Positions 1-7,634 are shown, counted from the first letter of the stretch. The stretch: DNA of 23,616 nt from JAZDEL01 sp043820655 (GCA_043820655.1 JBDRDO010000079.1:1-23616); one strand, 5' to 3'. Notes: a model not told the origin generated them from the letters alone. Translations and numbers: made by a program.

Positions 1-51
1 TTGCGCGGGCTTGATGTAATGCCGAAAATATGCGCGGTATTGCGGAAATGA
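1..51 (+). CDS. Possible C-terminal end of an upstream gene (partial)
   Basis: Frame 1 is open from the first base to a TGA at 49-51 and reads LRGLDVMPKICAVLRK. The other two plus-strand frames stop within the first 20 bases. This would be the tail of a gene lying left of the window, on the same strand as the pilin-like cluster that follows. Seventeen codons are too few to name a family, and chance openness is quite possible. Confidence 0.3.
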   Translation: MRGLDVMPKICAVLRK

Positions 52-64
52 GGGCGCGGCAATC

Positions 65-74
65 TTTATATATA
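65..74 (+). promoter_or_regulatory. TATA box for the pilin-like cluster
   Basis: The run TTTATATATA is centred about 26 bases before the ATG at 96, the spacing expected between an archaeal TATA box and the transcription start. There is no ribosome binding site ahead of the ATG, so the message is probably leaderless. This supports the ATG at 96 (or the GTG at 93) over the TTG at 87. Confidence 0.6.
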
Positions 75-95
75 CGATAAGCATTATTGATAGTG

Positions 96-569
96 ATGAA
101 AAAAGGGCAGATAAGTTTTGATTTGATTCTTGCGGTGCTGGTCCTGCTGCTGGTTATACAGCTGTTTCTCGGCGTTTCAAAGGACATGGGCGCAACGCAG
201 GAGGAAATTGGAATAAGGACACAGCACAGGAGCATCGCACTGGGGATTGAGAGGGTGCTGCTTTCGGGGATAGTTATGAGCAGCGGCGGTCCGAACACCA
301 CCTCTGATAAGGTGCCGTTTTTGATTCAATACAGGGTGCCGATGATAAAGATGCCCGGCGGCGAAGCCGGCTGTGTTGTTGATTTTGGCATGGGAATTGT
401 TGATGAAAAGAATCTTATCCAGAGTACCGAGATATCCGTGGAATCGTCCACAAGCAAAGGGTTGCTGATTAGGACAGTGATGCCCATGAGCGTGGCAAAG
501 GGGCACTTTAATGTATCTCCCAACAGAGTAATCTGCGGAGAAGTGCTTGAAATCACGGGGGCGGGCTGA
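96..569 (+). CDS. Class III signal peptide (pilin-like) protein
   Basis: A 157-residue exported protein. It begins MKKGQISFD followed by about 20 hydrophobic residues, the archaeal class III (type IV pilin-like) signal: a short basic stretch, cleavage expected after G4 by a FlaK/PibD-type prepilin peptidase, Q at +1, then the hydrophobic helix that would form a filament core. The rest is a soluble domain with two cysteines (C-V-V-D-F and V-I-C-G-E) that could pair outside the cell. The start is placed at ATG 96 because the TATA box is 26 bases upstream. Its TGA overlaps the next ATG by one base (TGATG), so it heads a co-transcribed set of four such proteins. The family is clear from the signal; whether it is a true pilin subunit is inference. 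Confidence 0.75.
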   Translation: MKKGQISFDLILAVLVLLLVIQLFLGVSKDMGATQEEIGIRTQHRSIALGIERVLLSGIVMSSGGPNTTSDKVPFLIQYRVPMIKMPGGEAGCVVDFGMGIVDEKNLIQSTEISVESSTSKGLLIRTVMPMSVAKGHFNVSPNRVICGEVLEITGAG

Positions 570-1207
570 TGGGCATGGATGCAAGGGGGCAGATATTCAC
601 GCTTGATTTGGTGCTCTCTATGATTCTCGTTGTGCTTGCCTTCGGGCTTGCGCTGAATTTTATGGAACTGAACCAGTATGCACTGCAGGAGCAGGAGATA
701 CGCGCCGAACTCAGGACATTGGGCGATGCCGCAGCGGACGCGCTTGTCAGCGCGCCGGGAATTGTCTGTGATTTGGGATATTATACGGATGCGGCTAAAC
801 AAAACTGGGTGAGCATAACGCACCTGCCGAACTGCATAATGGAGCACAACGTGTGGCCGAAGGGGACGCTTGACAGGCACCTTCTCGGGCTAGGGGCGAG
901 GATTGGCGGAGAAGATATCTATGCGTGCCATATCTCCTTTGAGCCGGCTTTCGGAAGTGGAGATAGGACCATAGCAATACGCTCGGACGCCGAAGGCGGC
1001 TGCCACTCCGGCACATTACTGCCGAATCTCAGCGGAAAGTATTACTACTCGGTAAGGAGGAGAATTGTTATTCCCAAGGTTTCTACAGCATCCATTTCAG
1101 ATTCAGAACCGGAAAAAAAGAGCCGCTTGGAAAAGTCACAGTGGAGCCAGATTGCGAATGGCGACGTCATTTACGTGACGCTAACAGTATGGAGGCGGGA
1201 CCTGTGA
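569..1207 (+). CDS. Class III signal peptide (pilin-like) protein
   Basis: A 212-residue exported protein. It starts MGMDARGQIFTLDLVLS and runs into a strongly hydrophobic helix to about residue 32; cleavage is expected after G7 with Q at +1, as in the preceding gene. The remainder is a soluble domain with a helical stretch after the membrane helix, then several cysteines, typical of a pseudopilin-like core with a C-terminal globular head. The second ATG at 575 is equally possible as start, since the purine-rich GGGGGCGGG lies ahead of both. Its start overlaps the previous stop and its TGA overlaps the GTG start of the next gene, so translation is probably coupled. Its partner ATPase and membrane platform protein are not adjacent, although a secretion ATPase is encoded at 11877-13454. 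Confidence 0.7.
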   Translation: MGMDARGQIFTLDLVLSMILVVLAFGLALNFMELNQYALQEQEIRAELRTLGDAAADALVSAPGIVCDLGYYTDAAKQNWVSITHLPNCIMEHNVWPKGTLDRHLLGLGARIGGEDIYACHISFEPAFGSGDRTIAIRSDAEGGCHSGTLLPNLSGKYYYSVRRRIVIPKVSTASISDSEPEKKSRLEKSQWSQIANGDVIYVTLTVWRRDL

Positions 1208-1500
1208 ATTCAGAGAATGGGTTTATGTTCACAATAGATGCGATGTTTGCAATACTGCTTGTTGTTGCGCTTGCCGCGCTTTTTGCCGCTTACTTTTCAA
1301 TTATGGGGGCTGAAAGCCATGCATTGCAGATGCATGAACAGCTTGCGGGGGATGATGCAATGCTTGGGGCTTACGGGATTGGACCGGCAAACGCGGCAAC
1401 TGCAGTAACAAAGGAATTCGGCACATGCTATACTTATTTTGAATACGATTCGGGAGTTAAGGATTATCCGGCGTGCAGGGAGGGGTTCAATTATGGATAG
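1204..1500 (+). CDS. Small class III signal peptide (pilin-like) protein
   Basis: About 98 residues from the GTG at 1204, which overlaps the TGA of the previous gene (GTGA). From this start the protein reads MNSENGFMFTIDAMFAILL, a class III signal with cleavage expected after G6 and a hydrophobic helix to about residue 30. An upstream in-frame ATG at 1141 would put 21 charged residues ahead of the signal and lies deep inside the previous gene, so it is rejected. Two cysteines near the C terminus (G-T-C-Y-T and P-A-C-R-E) may form a disulfide. The gene ends in TAG at 1498-1500, inside the start of the next gene. Third member of the pilin-like operon; exact role unknown. Confidence 0.65.
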   Translation: MNSENGFMFTIDAMFAILLVVALAALFAAYFSIMGAESHALQMHEQLAGDDAMLGAYGIGPANAATAVTKEFGTCYTYFEYDSGVKDYPACREGFNYG

Positions 1501-2767
1501 CCGTGGGATTTACACTGCAACGGTTGCGATTCTTATTATTGCAATTATAGGCGGCACGATGCTTTACTTCAACAAGCCCTCAATTGAAACGCAGGCGGAA
1601 ACAACCGCAAGGTCTGTAAGGGAGGTTAAGATGTACTGGGAGAATGCGAGGATTGTGATGGATAAGGCAGTTAGTGTGGCACTGGTTGAGGCGGCAAAGG
1701 AAAAAATTGAAAGTAATTGCAATAAAGATAGGTGCGAGAAGCAGGCAATAACCGGGCTTAATTCGAAATACATATCCAAGGCGGAGGCGGCCTTTGCCGA
1801 TATGAAAGACAAAATTGACGGTACAGGAGTAATATGTACAATTGACAAACTACACCCCATAGGGCCAACTGATGCACTTGACGGAAAATATTACGGGACA
1901 TCAATGAAGCTGTCCTGTGAAAAGAAGGCTGACAATTACTTCTCAGCCAGATACAACTCCACTGGCGGGCAGGGGAACGATATTGTCTTTGGAAAGCGCA
2001 TTGCTGCCACCTATCAAGCATTACTACCGGGAGTGTCAGGCACGCCCATGTGCAAAATAGAGGTATTTGACACGCAGAGTGGCCAAAGGGACTATGGAGA
2101 GAGCGTGCAGTGCGGCGGGACGGTTGTGCCTCCGAAAAAGTGCGAGGTGACTGTAAGTGAAAAGAAGCCGCCGAAAGCGGGGTACGATGCAAGATTTGAA
2201 GCTAAATATTGGAACGCTACATGGGGAAGTTGGTCTAACTGGGAAAATAAAGGTTCGGGAACGGTGTTCTGCGAGCAGATACTAACATTTAGTGAGACAG
2301 GTGGTGTGACTTCGCAGTATTTGGAGTGCACATGTTCAGAGGCAACGCAAATTGAAGCAACTGCCGCTGTGAGTTGTAATGACGATTCATCAACTCCGAG
2401 CATAATGCAAAGTCATACTGCCACAATTGACTGCGCACCAAAAATCGACACCTGCGTAGTAGGTGTCATGGATGGCGGGGCGACAGGTGCAATCGGGACA
2501 AAGGGCGTTGCGGCAACAATAGACGGGCTCGGACCAGCCAAAGCCACAAAAATAAACGCATATTATAACTGTGGAATGAACAGTGAGTACGCCGAATGCC
2601 AAGATATTGATGGCAGTGGTCTGAACTGGAGTTGCCCGTGCGAGAAAGGCGGATATCAATTCTGTGGATTTGGCATAGGCATTAACCCCTCAGACTATGC
2701 GAACTGCGGGAAGGCATATTATGCTATTGGTGAAGGCGAGCACGGATATAATGTAACCCCGTGCTAG
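1493..2767 (+). CDS. Long Cys-rich pilin-like exported protein
   Basis: 424 residues from ATG 1493, which overlaps the previous gene by 8 bases and is preceded by an AGGGAGGGG ribosome site. The N terminus MDSRGIYTATVAILIIAIIG is a class III type signal: cleavage after G5, then a hydrophobic helix. Next come about 60 residues of charged helix, as in pilins. From about residue 200 the sequence is rich in Cys, Gly, Thr and Asn, with C-x-C pairs (CTC, CPC) in two blocks that look like tandem disulfide-bonded domains. An in-frame ATG 18 codons upstream lies inside the previous gene and precedes the signal, so it is not used. The large extracellular part suggests a tip or adhesive component of the filament built from the three smaller proteins; this is inference. 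The stop TAG lies in a CTAG that also ends the opposite gene. Confidence 0.7.
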   Translation: MDSRGIYTATVAILIIAIIGGTMLYFNKPSIETQAETTARSVREVKMYWENARIVMDKAVSVALVEAAKEKIESNCNKDRCEKQAITGLNSKYISKAEAAFADMKDKIDGTGVICTIDKLHPIGPTDALDGKYYGTSMKLSCEKKADNYFSARYNSTGGQGNDIVFGKRIAATYQALLPGVSGTPMCKIEVFDTQSGQRDYGESVQCGGTVVPPKKCEVTVSEKKPPKAGYDARFEAKYWNATWGSWSNWENKGSGTVFCEQILTFSETGGVTSQYLECTCSEATQIEATAAVSCNDDSSTPSIMQSHTATIDCAPKIDTCVVGVMDGGATGAIGTKGVAATIDGLGPAKATKINAYYNCGMNSEYAECQDIDGSGLNWSCPCEKGGYQFCGFGIGINPSDYANCGKAYYAIGEGEHGYNVTPC

Positions 2768-3531
2768 TGCCCAATTAGCCCCGCAACCCCGCTCCCGTAC
2801 TGAATCGCTTTCTTCGGGCGGGTGCATGCTTTTTCAGGCACGCCCAATTCGCGCGCAAGGGCGCGGAGGGGGTGCTTGCGCAGTGCGTCATCGGGGGAAA
2901 GGATTTTCTCCTGCGCTGGGATTTTCATGGCTTCACGCTTGAAGGATTCATCCAAAAAGGGGGTGCGCTGTTCAATTGAGAAGTGTTTTGTTAGTGTCGA
3001 TTCGCGCGCGAGGTTGCGCTGCGGCATTATTTCAAGCAGGTGTGCGATTTCCTTTTCAACCGCAGGGTAGCCGCCCTCCTCCAAAATTCGCTTGAATCCT
3101 GCGTAGCCGCAGAACAGTTCATCCCCTCCCTGCCCGGAGAAAACAACATCAAAATTGTGCTTCTTTACAAATTCAAGTGCGATGTATTGCGGCACGCCGA
3201 TTTGCAGCTGCAGCAATTCTTTTGAAAGTTCGGGACCGAGTGCTTGTTTTGTTTTTTCAATATATGCGGAAATTTCGGATTCATCAATTGTGCGGATGTT
3301 TAATTTAAGGCCCATTTCTTCTGCAACATCCCCGGCAAATGCAAGGTCCTTTGAGTTTTTTGTCCCGACTGCGAACAGCTCTGTTTGCGGAATTCGCTCC
3401 GATACCGCCTTTGCAATAAGCGAACTGTCAAGGCCTGCGCTGAATAAGACAGCGGCCTTTTCAAGGTTTTTTGTTTCCGAGGCGATTGCCTGTTCGAATG
3501 CTTTGCGAAGTGCGGTTATGTCCGTGCCCAT
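2764..3531 (-). CDS. Stand-alone asparagine-synthetase-type ATP-pyrophosphatase
   Basis: 255 residues, matching only the C-terminal synthetase domain of AsnB-type enzymes. The PP-loop SAGLDSS (about residues 31-37) binds the pyrophosphate of ATP, and SGQGGDELFCGY (about 132-143) is the second family signature. A later RTPFLDESF segment is also typical. The N-terminal glutamine amidotransferase domain with catalytic Cys2 is absent, so ammonia must come from elsewhere or the substrate is not aspartate. The family activates a carboxylate as an acyl-adenylate for amidation; the true substrate here is unknown. The ATG at 3531 is preferred to the one at 3546 because an AT-rich element centred near 3557 is 26 bases upstream. 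It ends head-to-tail with the pilin-like gene, sharing CTAG. Confidence 0.8.
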   Translation of the reverse strand: MGTDITALRKAFEQAIASETKNLEKAAVLFSAGLDSSLIAKAVSERIPQTELFAVGTKNSKDLAFAGDVAEEMGLKLNIRTIDESEISAYIEKTKQALGPELSKELLQLQIGVPQYIALEFVKKHNFDVVFSGQGGDELFCGYAGFKRILEEGGYPAVEKEIAHLLEIMPQRNLARESTLTKHFSIEQRTPFLDESFKREAMKIPAQEKILSPDDALRKHPLRALARELGVPEKACTRPKKAIQYGSGVAGLIGH

Positions 3532-3550
3532 GGAAAAAGAGGGCATGCAA

Positions 3551-3562
3551 GGGTTTTTATTG
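3551..3562. promoter_or_regulatory. Shared divergent promoter element
   Basis: The stretch GGGTTTTTATTG lies between two divergent genes. Read rightward, TTTTTAT is about 29 bases before the ABCE1 ATG at 3586; read leftward, ATAAAAA is about 26 bases before the ATG at 3531. Neither gene has a clear ribosome site, which fits leaderless transcripts in both directions. Whether one element or two separate ones do the work cannot be told from sequence. Confidence 0.4.
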
Positions 3563-3585
3563 GAATTCGGGAATCAATCTATACC

Positions 3586-5370
3586 ATGAATGACAGCAGG
3601 ACAAGGATTGCGGTTCTGGACTATGATTCCTGCCACCCTAAAAAGTGCGGGAACTGGCTGTGCGAGCAGGCATGCCCGGTTAATCGCAGTGGAAAGGAGT
3701 GCATTACGCACAAGGATGATGGAAAACCCGAGATATCGGAGGAGCTTTGCATAGGGTGCCAGATTTGTGAGAAGAAGTGCCCGTTCAATGCGATTTCAAT
3801 TGTGAACCTTTCACTGAACCTTGAAAATCCTATGCACCAGTACGGGAAGAATTTGTTCAGATTGCACGGAATTCCCGTGCCAAGGGAGGGCGCTGTTGTC
3901 GGGCTTGTGGGGAGGAACGGAATCGGAAAAAGCACTGCGCTTAAGATTCTTGCAGGGGAACTTGTGCCTAACCTGGGGGGATTTGGGGGCGGGGCAAAGT
4001 GGGAGGATGTGGTGGAACACTTCCGCGGGAAGGAAATGCAGGGCTTTTTTGAGGGGGTTAAGGGCGGCACTGTGAAGGTTTCTGTGAAGCCGCAGAATGT
4101 GGATGCCTTGCCTAAAATTGCAAAGGGCAAGGTTAAGGATTTGCTTAAAAAAGTTGATGAACGCGGGGAGATGGAGAATGTTGCGGCGGAGCTGGGCATA
4201 ACTGGGGTGCTTGGCAGTTCATTGGAAAAGCTGTCGGGAGGGGAACTGCAGAAGGTTGCTGTTGCCGCTGCCGCACTGAAAAAGGCGGATTTTTATTTCT
4301 TTGACGAGCCCTCATCATACCTTGACATAAGGGAAAGGCTGAGGGTTGCGGAATTCATACGCACGCTTGCAAAGGGCGCGGCAGTGGTTACTGTCGAGCA
4401 TGATCTGATACTTCTTGATTACCTCAGCGATTATGTGAATCTGATGTACGGGAAGCCAGGCGTTTTCGGGGTTGTTTCGCAACTGAAGGGAACAAGGGAA
4501 GGGGTTAACACATACCTTGAGGGGTACAGCAGGGAGGAAAATTTCAGGTTCCGCGGATATGAAATTGAGTTCAGTGTTCGCGCGGCAAGAGAGGGAAAGA
4601 AAAAGGGCATGCTTGCGGAATGGCCTGCGCTTGGGAAAAAGTTTGAGAAATTTGAGTTCAGCGCGGATGCAAACGGGATAGGCAGGAATGAGGTTATCGG
4701 AATCCTCGGACCGAATGCAACTGGAAAAAGCACGTTTGTAAAAATGCTTGCGGGCGAGATTAAGCCGGACAAGGGGAACGTGGATTTGAAGCTTAAGGTT
4801 GCGTACAAGCCGCAGTATATTCAGGAAGGGAAAGATGCGGAGAGGACTGTGATTGAACTGTTTTTTGATGTTGTGAAAAGCATTGAGGAGCCTGGCATAA
4901 AGGCAAACATAATAAGGCCGCTTGAGCTTGAGGGCCTGCTGGAGAAGAAGTTTGGCACACTTTCAGGCGGGGAAAAACAGCGTGTGGCGGTAGGGTTAAC
5001 GCTTGCAAAGAAGAGCGATTTGATTGTTATGGATGAGCCCTCCGCGCATCTGGATGTTGAGCAGAGGCTTGCCGTGGCAAAGGCAATAAGGAATGTTGTT
5101 GATTTGCGCGGGGTTTCGGCGCTTGTTGTCGATCACGACTTGCTTTTTGTGGATTACCTCTCGGACAGGCTTATGGTCTTTGAAGGCACTGCGGGAGTTA
5201 AGGGCAATGCAAGCGGTCCGTTCAAGATGGAGGAGGGCATGAACAAACTGCTTTCAATGCTGGAGATAAGCCTGAGAAGGGATAAAAAGACAAAGAGGCC
5301 GCGCATAAATAAATTGGGTTCGCAGAAGGATCTGGAGCAGAAGGGCGCGGGGAAATATTATTACGAGTGA
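3586..5370 (+). CDS. abce1: ABCE1/Rli1 ribosome-splitting ATPase
   Basis: 594 residues, the normal length. ABCE1 splits the post-termination or stalled 70S ribosome into subunits after release factor or Pelota action. The N terminus carries two 4Fe-4S clusters: cysteines at about 16, 21, 26, 30 and 39, then CIGCQICEKKCP at 55-66. Two ABC nucleotide-binding domains follow: Walker A GLVGRNGIGKST (about 106-117), signature LSGGELQ (about 215), Walker B FFDEPSSYLD (about 239-248); then Walker A GILGPNATGKST (about 372-383), signature LSGGEKQR and VMDEPSAHLD. The C-terminal hinge R-D-x-x-T-x-R-P-R-I-N-K is present. All key residues are intact. Pelota starts 28 bases downstream on the same strand, so splitting factor and rescue factor are probably made from one message. 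Confidence 0.97.
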   Translation: MNDSRTRIAVLDYDSCHPKKCGNWLCEQACPVNRSGKECITHKDDGKPEISEELCIGCQICEKKCPFNAISIVNLSLNLENPMHQYGKNLFRLHGIPVPREGAVVGLVGRNGIGKSTALKILAGELVPNLGGFGGGAKWEDVVEHFRGKEMQGFFEGVKGGTVKVSVKPQNVDALPKIAKGKVKDLLKKVDERGEMENVAAELGITGVLGSSLEKLSGGELQKVAVAAAALKKADFYFFDEPSSYLDIRERLRVAEFIRTLAKGAAVVTVEHDLILLDYLSDYVNLMYGKPGVFGVVSQLKGTREGVNTYLEGYSREENFRFRGYEIEFSVRAAREGKKKGMLAEWPALGKKFEKFEFSADANGIGRNEVIGILGPNATGKSTFVKMLAGEIKPDKGNVDLKLKVAYKPQYIQEGKDAERTVIELFFDVVKSIEEPGIKANIIRPLELEGLLEKKFGTLSGGEKQRVAVGLTLAKKSDLIVMDEPSAHLDVEQRLAVAKAIRNVVDLRGVSALVVDHDLLFVDYLSDRLMVFEGTAGVKGNASGPFKMEEGMNKLLSMLEISLRRDKKTKRPRINKLGSQKDLEQKGAGKYYYE

Positions 5371-5398
5371 CTGCAGGCAATGAGTGAAGGGTGTTGAA

Positions 5399-6466
5399 AT
5401 GAAAATACTGAAAATTGACGGCAAGAATAATTCATTTGAGGTTGTTCCGGAAAGCCTTGATGATTTGTGGCACCTTGAGCGCGTGCTGGAGAAAGGGGAT
5501 TTGGTCAGCGGGAAAAGCGAGAGGAAGATTAAGCCGCGCAACGAGGGGGAGAAGGCATTCAGGAAGGATATTTTTGTTGAGATTGAGGCGGAGGATATTG
5601 AACTGCATGAAAGTTCGGGGCAGTTAAGGGTTAACGGAATAATTGTTGCGGGAAAGCCCGAGGAGTTTGTTGAATTAAAGGCGCACCATGCACTGGGGAT
5701 TGAGCCCGGCTATAAGATTAAGGTAAAGAAGAAAATCCTGAAGAAGTGGCAGGTTGACAGGCTGGAGCAGGCGAAGAAGGCTAGTGCAAGGGGAAAGATT
5801 CTTGCTGTTGTATTGGATGATGAGGGCGCGGATTTTGCAATTTTGAAGGATGTTGGAATTGAGAGGAAGGGGAAAATAATTGCAGGGGGGCACGGGAAGC
5901 AGTACGCGGCAGAGGATTCCGGAAAAGGCAGTGCGGGAGCCAATAAATACTTTGATGAGGTTTTGGAAAAAGTTCGGGAATTAAAGGCGGACAAGGTTGT
6001 TTTTGCCGGGCCCGGGTTTGTGAAGAATAACCTTGAGAAGTATGTGAAAGACAGGAGTGTGAAGGGCGAAAAGATGCAGGCGTTTTTCGAGGCAACGAAC
6101 TCTGTCGGCATTACTGGGATAAATGAATTGATAAAGGGCGGGAAGCTTGATAAAATTGTTCAGGAACTGCAGATGGCAAAGGAGATGCAACTTGTGGATA
6201 AGATTGGGGAGGAGGTTTCAAAGGACAGCGGGCTTGCCGCATACGGTATTGATGAAGTGAAACGTGATGTTGAGGTAGGCGCCGTGGAGGTGCTGCTTGT
6301 CGGGGAAAGGCTTTTATTGGAGAACAGAAATAATATTGAAGCGCTGATGGAAACCGCGGAAAGGAACAGGGGCACGGTTCATATAATTTCATCAAGGCAT
6401 AATGCGGGTAAGCAATTGGAAGGATTGGGCGGGGTTGCCGCTTTGTTAAGGTACAGGGTAAAGTGA
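5399..6466 (+). CDS. pelA: Pelota (aPelota/Dom34) ribosome rescue factor
   Basis: 355 residues. Pelota enters the empty A site of stalled ribosomes and, with aEF1A-GTP and ABCE1, triggers their dissociation. The N-terminal Sm-like domain (MKILKID to about 130, with the segment E-S-L-D-D-L-W-H-L and K-x-R-K-I-K-P) is followed by the eRF1-like central domain (around A-V-V-L-D-D-E-G-A-D-F-A) and the C-terminal domain ending I-I-S-S-R-H-N-A-G-K-Q-L. There is no GGQ motif, as expected for Pelota and unlike aRF1. The start is ATG 5399, with GAAGGGTG eight or so bases upstream; the in-frame GTG at 5384 has no such site. It follows ABCE1 after 28 bases, and an unknown small gene begins 5 bases after its stop. 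Confidence 0.95.
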   Translation: MKILKIDGKNNSFEVVPESLDDLWHLERVLEKGDLVSGKSERKIKPRNEGEKAFRKDIFVEIEAEDIELHESSGQLRVNGIIVAGKPEEFVELKAHHALGIEPGYKIKVKKKILKKWQVDRLEQAKKASARGKILAVVLDDEGADFAILKDVGIERKGKIIAGGHGKQYAAEDSGKGSAGANKYFDEVLEKVRELKADKVVFAGPGFVKNNLEKYVKDRSVKGEKMQAFFEATNSVGITGINELIKGGKLDKIVQELQMAKEMQLVDKIGEEVSKDSGLAAYGIDEVKRDVEVGAVEVLLVGERLLLENRNNIEALMETAERNRGTVHIISSRHNAGKQLEGLGGVAALLRYRVK

Positions 6467-6471
6467 ACTAG

Positions 6472-6819
6472 ATGAAAAGACCAACAAAATACGACAAAGT
6501 CTTTAGGTCATTCAAAAAAAAGCAATTGCTATTTTGGGGCAAGCCCGAAGAACTTAAGGAGAGGGCTATTGAAATACTGAACCATCCAGTGTACGGAAAA
6601 ACTCTGAGAAATTTCAAGCCTATGAAGCAACAATTGACTGGTCCCGAACTGGTGGAGCATTACCAGGAAATGCGAGAAATAATGCGGAAACTTCATCAGA
6701 ATAACGAGCAAAAAGAATTATTTGAAATATTTAAACAGTACGGCAAACAAACAACGGGTTTGAAAAATTCGTTCGAGGCGGCGGATGCATATATGAAGGA
6801 ATTGTTTCCCGACTATTAG
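6472..6819 (+). CDS. Hypothetical 115-residue basic protein
   Basis: I do not recognise this protein. It starts 5 bases after the Pelota stop, on the same strand. It is mostly predicted helix, basic at the N terminus (MKRPTKYDKVFRSFKKKQ), with no cysteines, signal peptide or membrane segment. Tyr, Phe, Lys and Gln are frequent. Its codon use is more AT-rich than that of ABCE1 and Pelota, which use mainly GGG, GAG and GCG codons. The close spacing suggests co-transcription with the rescue genes, but the different composition could equally mean a later insertion. It ends TAG and overlaps the stop of the opposite gene by three bases. Confidence 0.6.
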   Translation: MKRPTKYDKVFRSFKKKQLLFWGKPEELKERAIEILNHPVYGKTLRNFKPMKQQLTGPELVEHYQEMREIMRKLHQNNEQKELFEIFKQYGKQTTGLKNSFEAADAYMKELFPDY

Positions 6820-7181
6820 CCAATCCTGAACTCAAACCATTCAACCTTTCCGTCCTTAACCATTTGCTTTATTTCTTTCTGCCTCTGCGTTAATGCTGAG
6901 CCCGCGGTTTTGAACTCACAAAGATAGATTTTGTTTTCCTCAAATGCAACTCCGTCAATCGGCGTGCCCATGAAGCGGAAGGTTTCCGGCGCGAAGGGAA
7001 ATTCCTCAACAAATGGTATGAATTGTTCCGTAAGCTTTCCGTATTTAACAGACTGGCTTGATTTGCTGAATTTAAGGGAATCAATCTGTGAGGAAATGTT
7101 TTGCGAACGGCGGAACAGGAAATAGAGTGCAATAGCCAATGCTAAGATTATAAGGATCAGAAACAAATGGAGGAAATCCAT
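6816..7181 (-). CDS. Membrane-anchored Holliday-junction-resolvase-like nuclease
   Basis: 121 residues. Residues about 3-23 (LHLFLILIILALAIALYFLF) form one membrane helix, followed by a short charged linker. The C-terminal part G-K-L-T-E-Q-F-I-P-F ... G-T-P-I-D-G-V-A-F ... Y-L-C-E-F-K-T is the pattern of the predicted endonuclease family distantly related to archaeal Holliday junction resolvase (PF10107): an early Glu, then P-I-D, then E-x-K, the acidic/Lys set of a PD-(D/E)XK fold. The active residues E, D, E and K are all present. The membrane anchor is common in this family, and the biological substrate is not known. It starts 9 bases after the stop of the 147-residue gene, so the two form an operon. 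Confidence 0.7.
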   Translation of the reverse strand: MDFLHLFLILIILALAIALYFLFRRSQNISSQIDSLKFSKSSQSVKYGKLTEQFIPFVEEFPFAPETFRFMGTPIDGVAFEENKIYLCEFKTAGSALTQRQKEIKQMVKDGKVEWFEFRIG

Positions 7182-7190
7182 CCGAAACCA

Positions 7191-7634
7191 CTAATAGTAT
7201 TTGGTCCCGTCACCGGTAAGAATTACGAGCTCGTAGTCCTTTTTTGTTTCCCTGAGTGCCACAAGAAGAGCCATATGCTCCTTCCCGCTGCCGGAGATCA
7301 TCGAGACAGCAAGCTTCCCCTCGGGGAGATTGCCCTTTATCTCGTCCTTTATCACCTCAAAGCCCGCGCGATTATTCATCATTATCCATTCGCACTCCTG
7401 GCTCGGGGTGAAGTTCTCCTTGACCCATTCATTGGAAATAAGGCAAATTTTTACCCAGTTCTCCTCTGAAATAAGCCTTGCAACATGCCCCCAGGTGCCC
7501 TTTCCGACACCCAGTACGGCAACCAGTATTTTTGTCGCTTTTCCCGGCGTTTTGGGTTTTGCTCCGCTCTTTTCCTTCGGCTTTGCGTCACTCTTTTGCT
7601 TTGTTTCGCTCATTTCATCTGCATTTTCAGCCAT
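7191..7634 (-). CDS. Hypothetical protein with Lys-rich tail and a Rossmann-like core
   Basis: 147 residues, no family recognised. Residues 1-34 are a low-complexity tail of Lys, Ala, Glu, Pro and Ser. The rest alternates beta strands and helices: KILVAVLGVGKGTWGHVARLI (about 35-55, with a Gly-rich turn after strand 1), VKICLISNEWV (61-71), an ISGSGKEHMALLVAL stretch (114-128) and YELVILTGDG (134-143). This looks like a small Rossmann-type domain with Gly-rich loops that might bind a nucleotide, as in CARF-like sensors; that is only a fold-level impression. The ATG at 7634 has AAGGTG seven bases upstream. It leads the nuclease gene at 6816-7181 by 9 bases, so the two may work together. Confidence 0.65.
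   Translation of the reverse strand: MAENADEMSETKQKSDAKPKEKSGAKPKTPGKATKILVAVLGVGKGTWGHVARLISEENWVKICLISNEWVKENFTPSQECEWIMMNNRAGFEVIKDEIKGNLPEGKLAVSMISGSGKEHMALLVALRETKKDYELVILTGDGTKYY

Noticed and set aside
1141..1203. Longer N terminus for the third pilin-like protein
   Set aside because: It would place 21 charged residues before the class III signal and overlap the previous gene by 67 bases; the GTG at 1204 gives a proper signal.
5384..5398. GTG at 5384 as the Pelota start
   Set aside because: The ribosome site GAAGGGTG sits between this GTG and the ATG at 5399, and the family starts at M-K-I-L-K.
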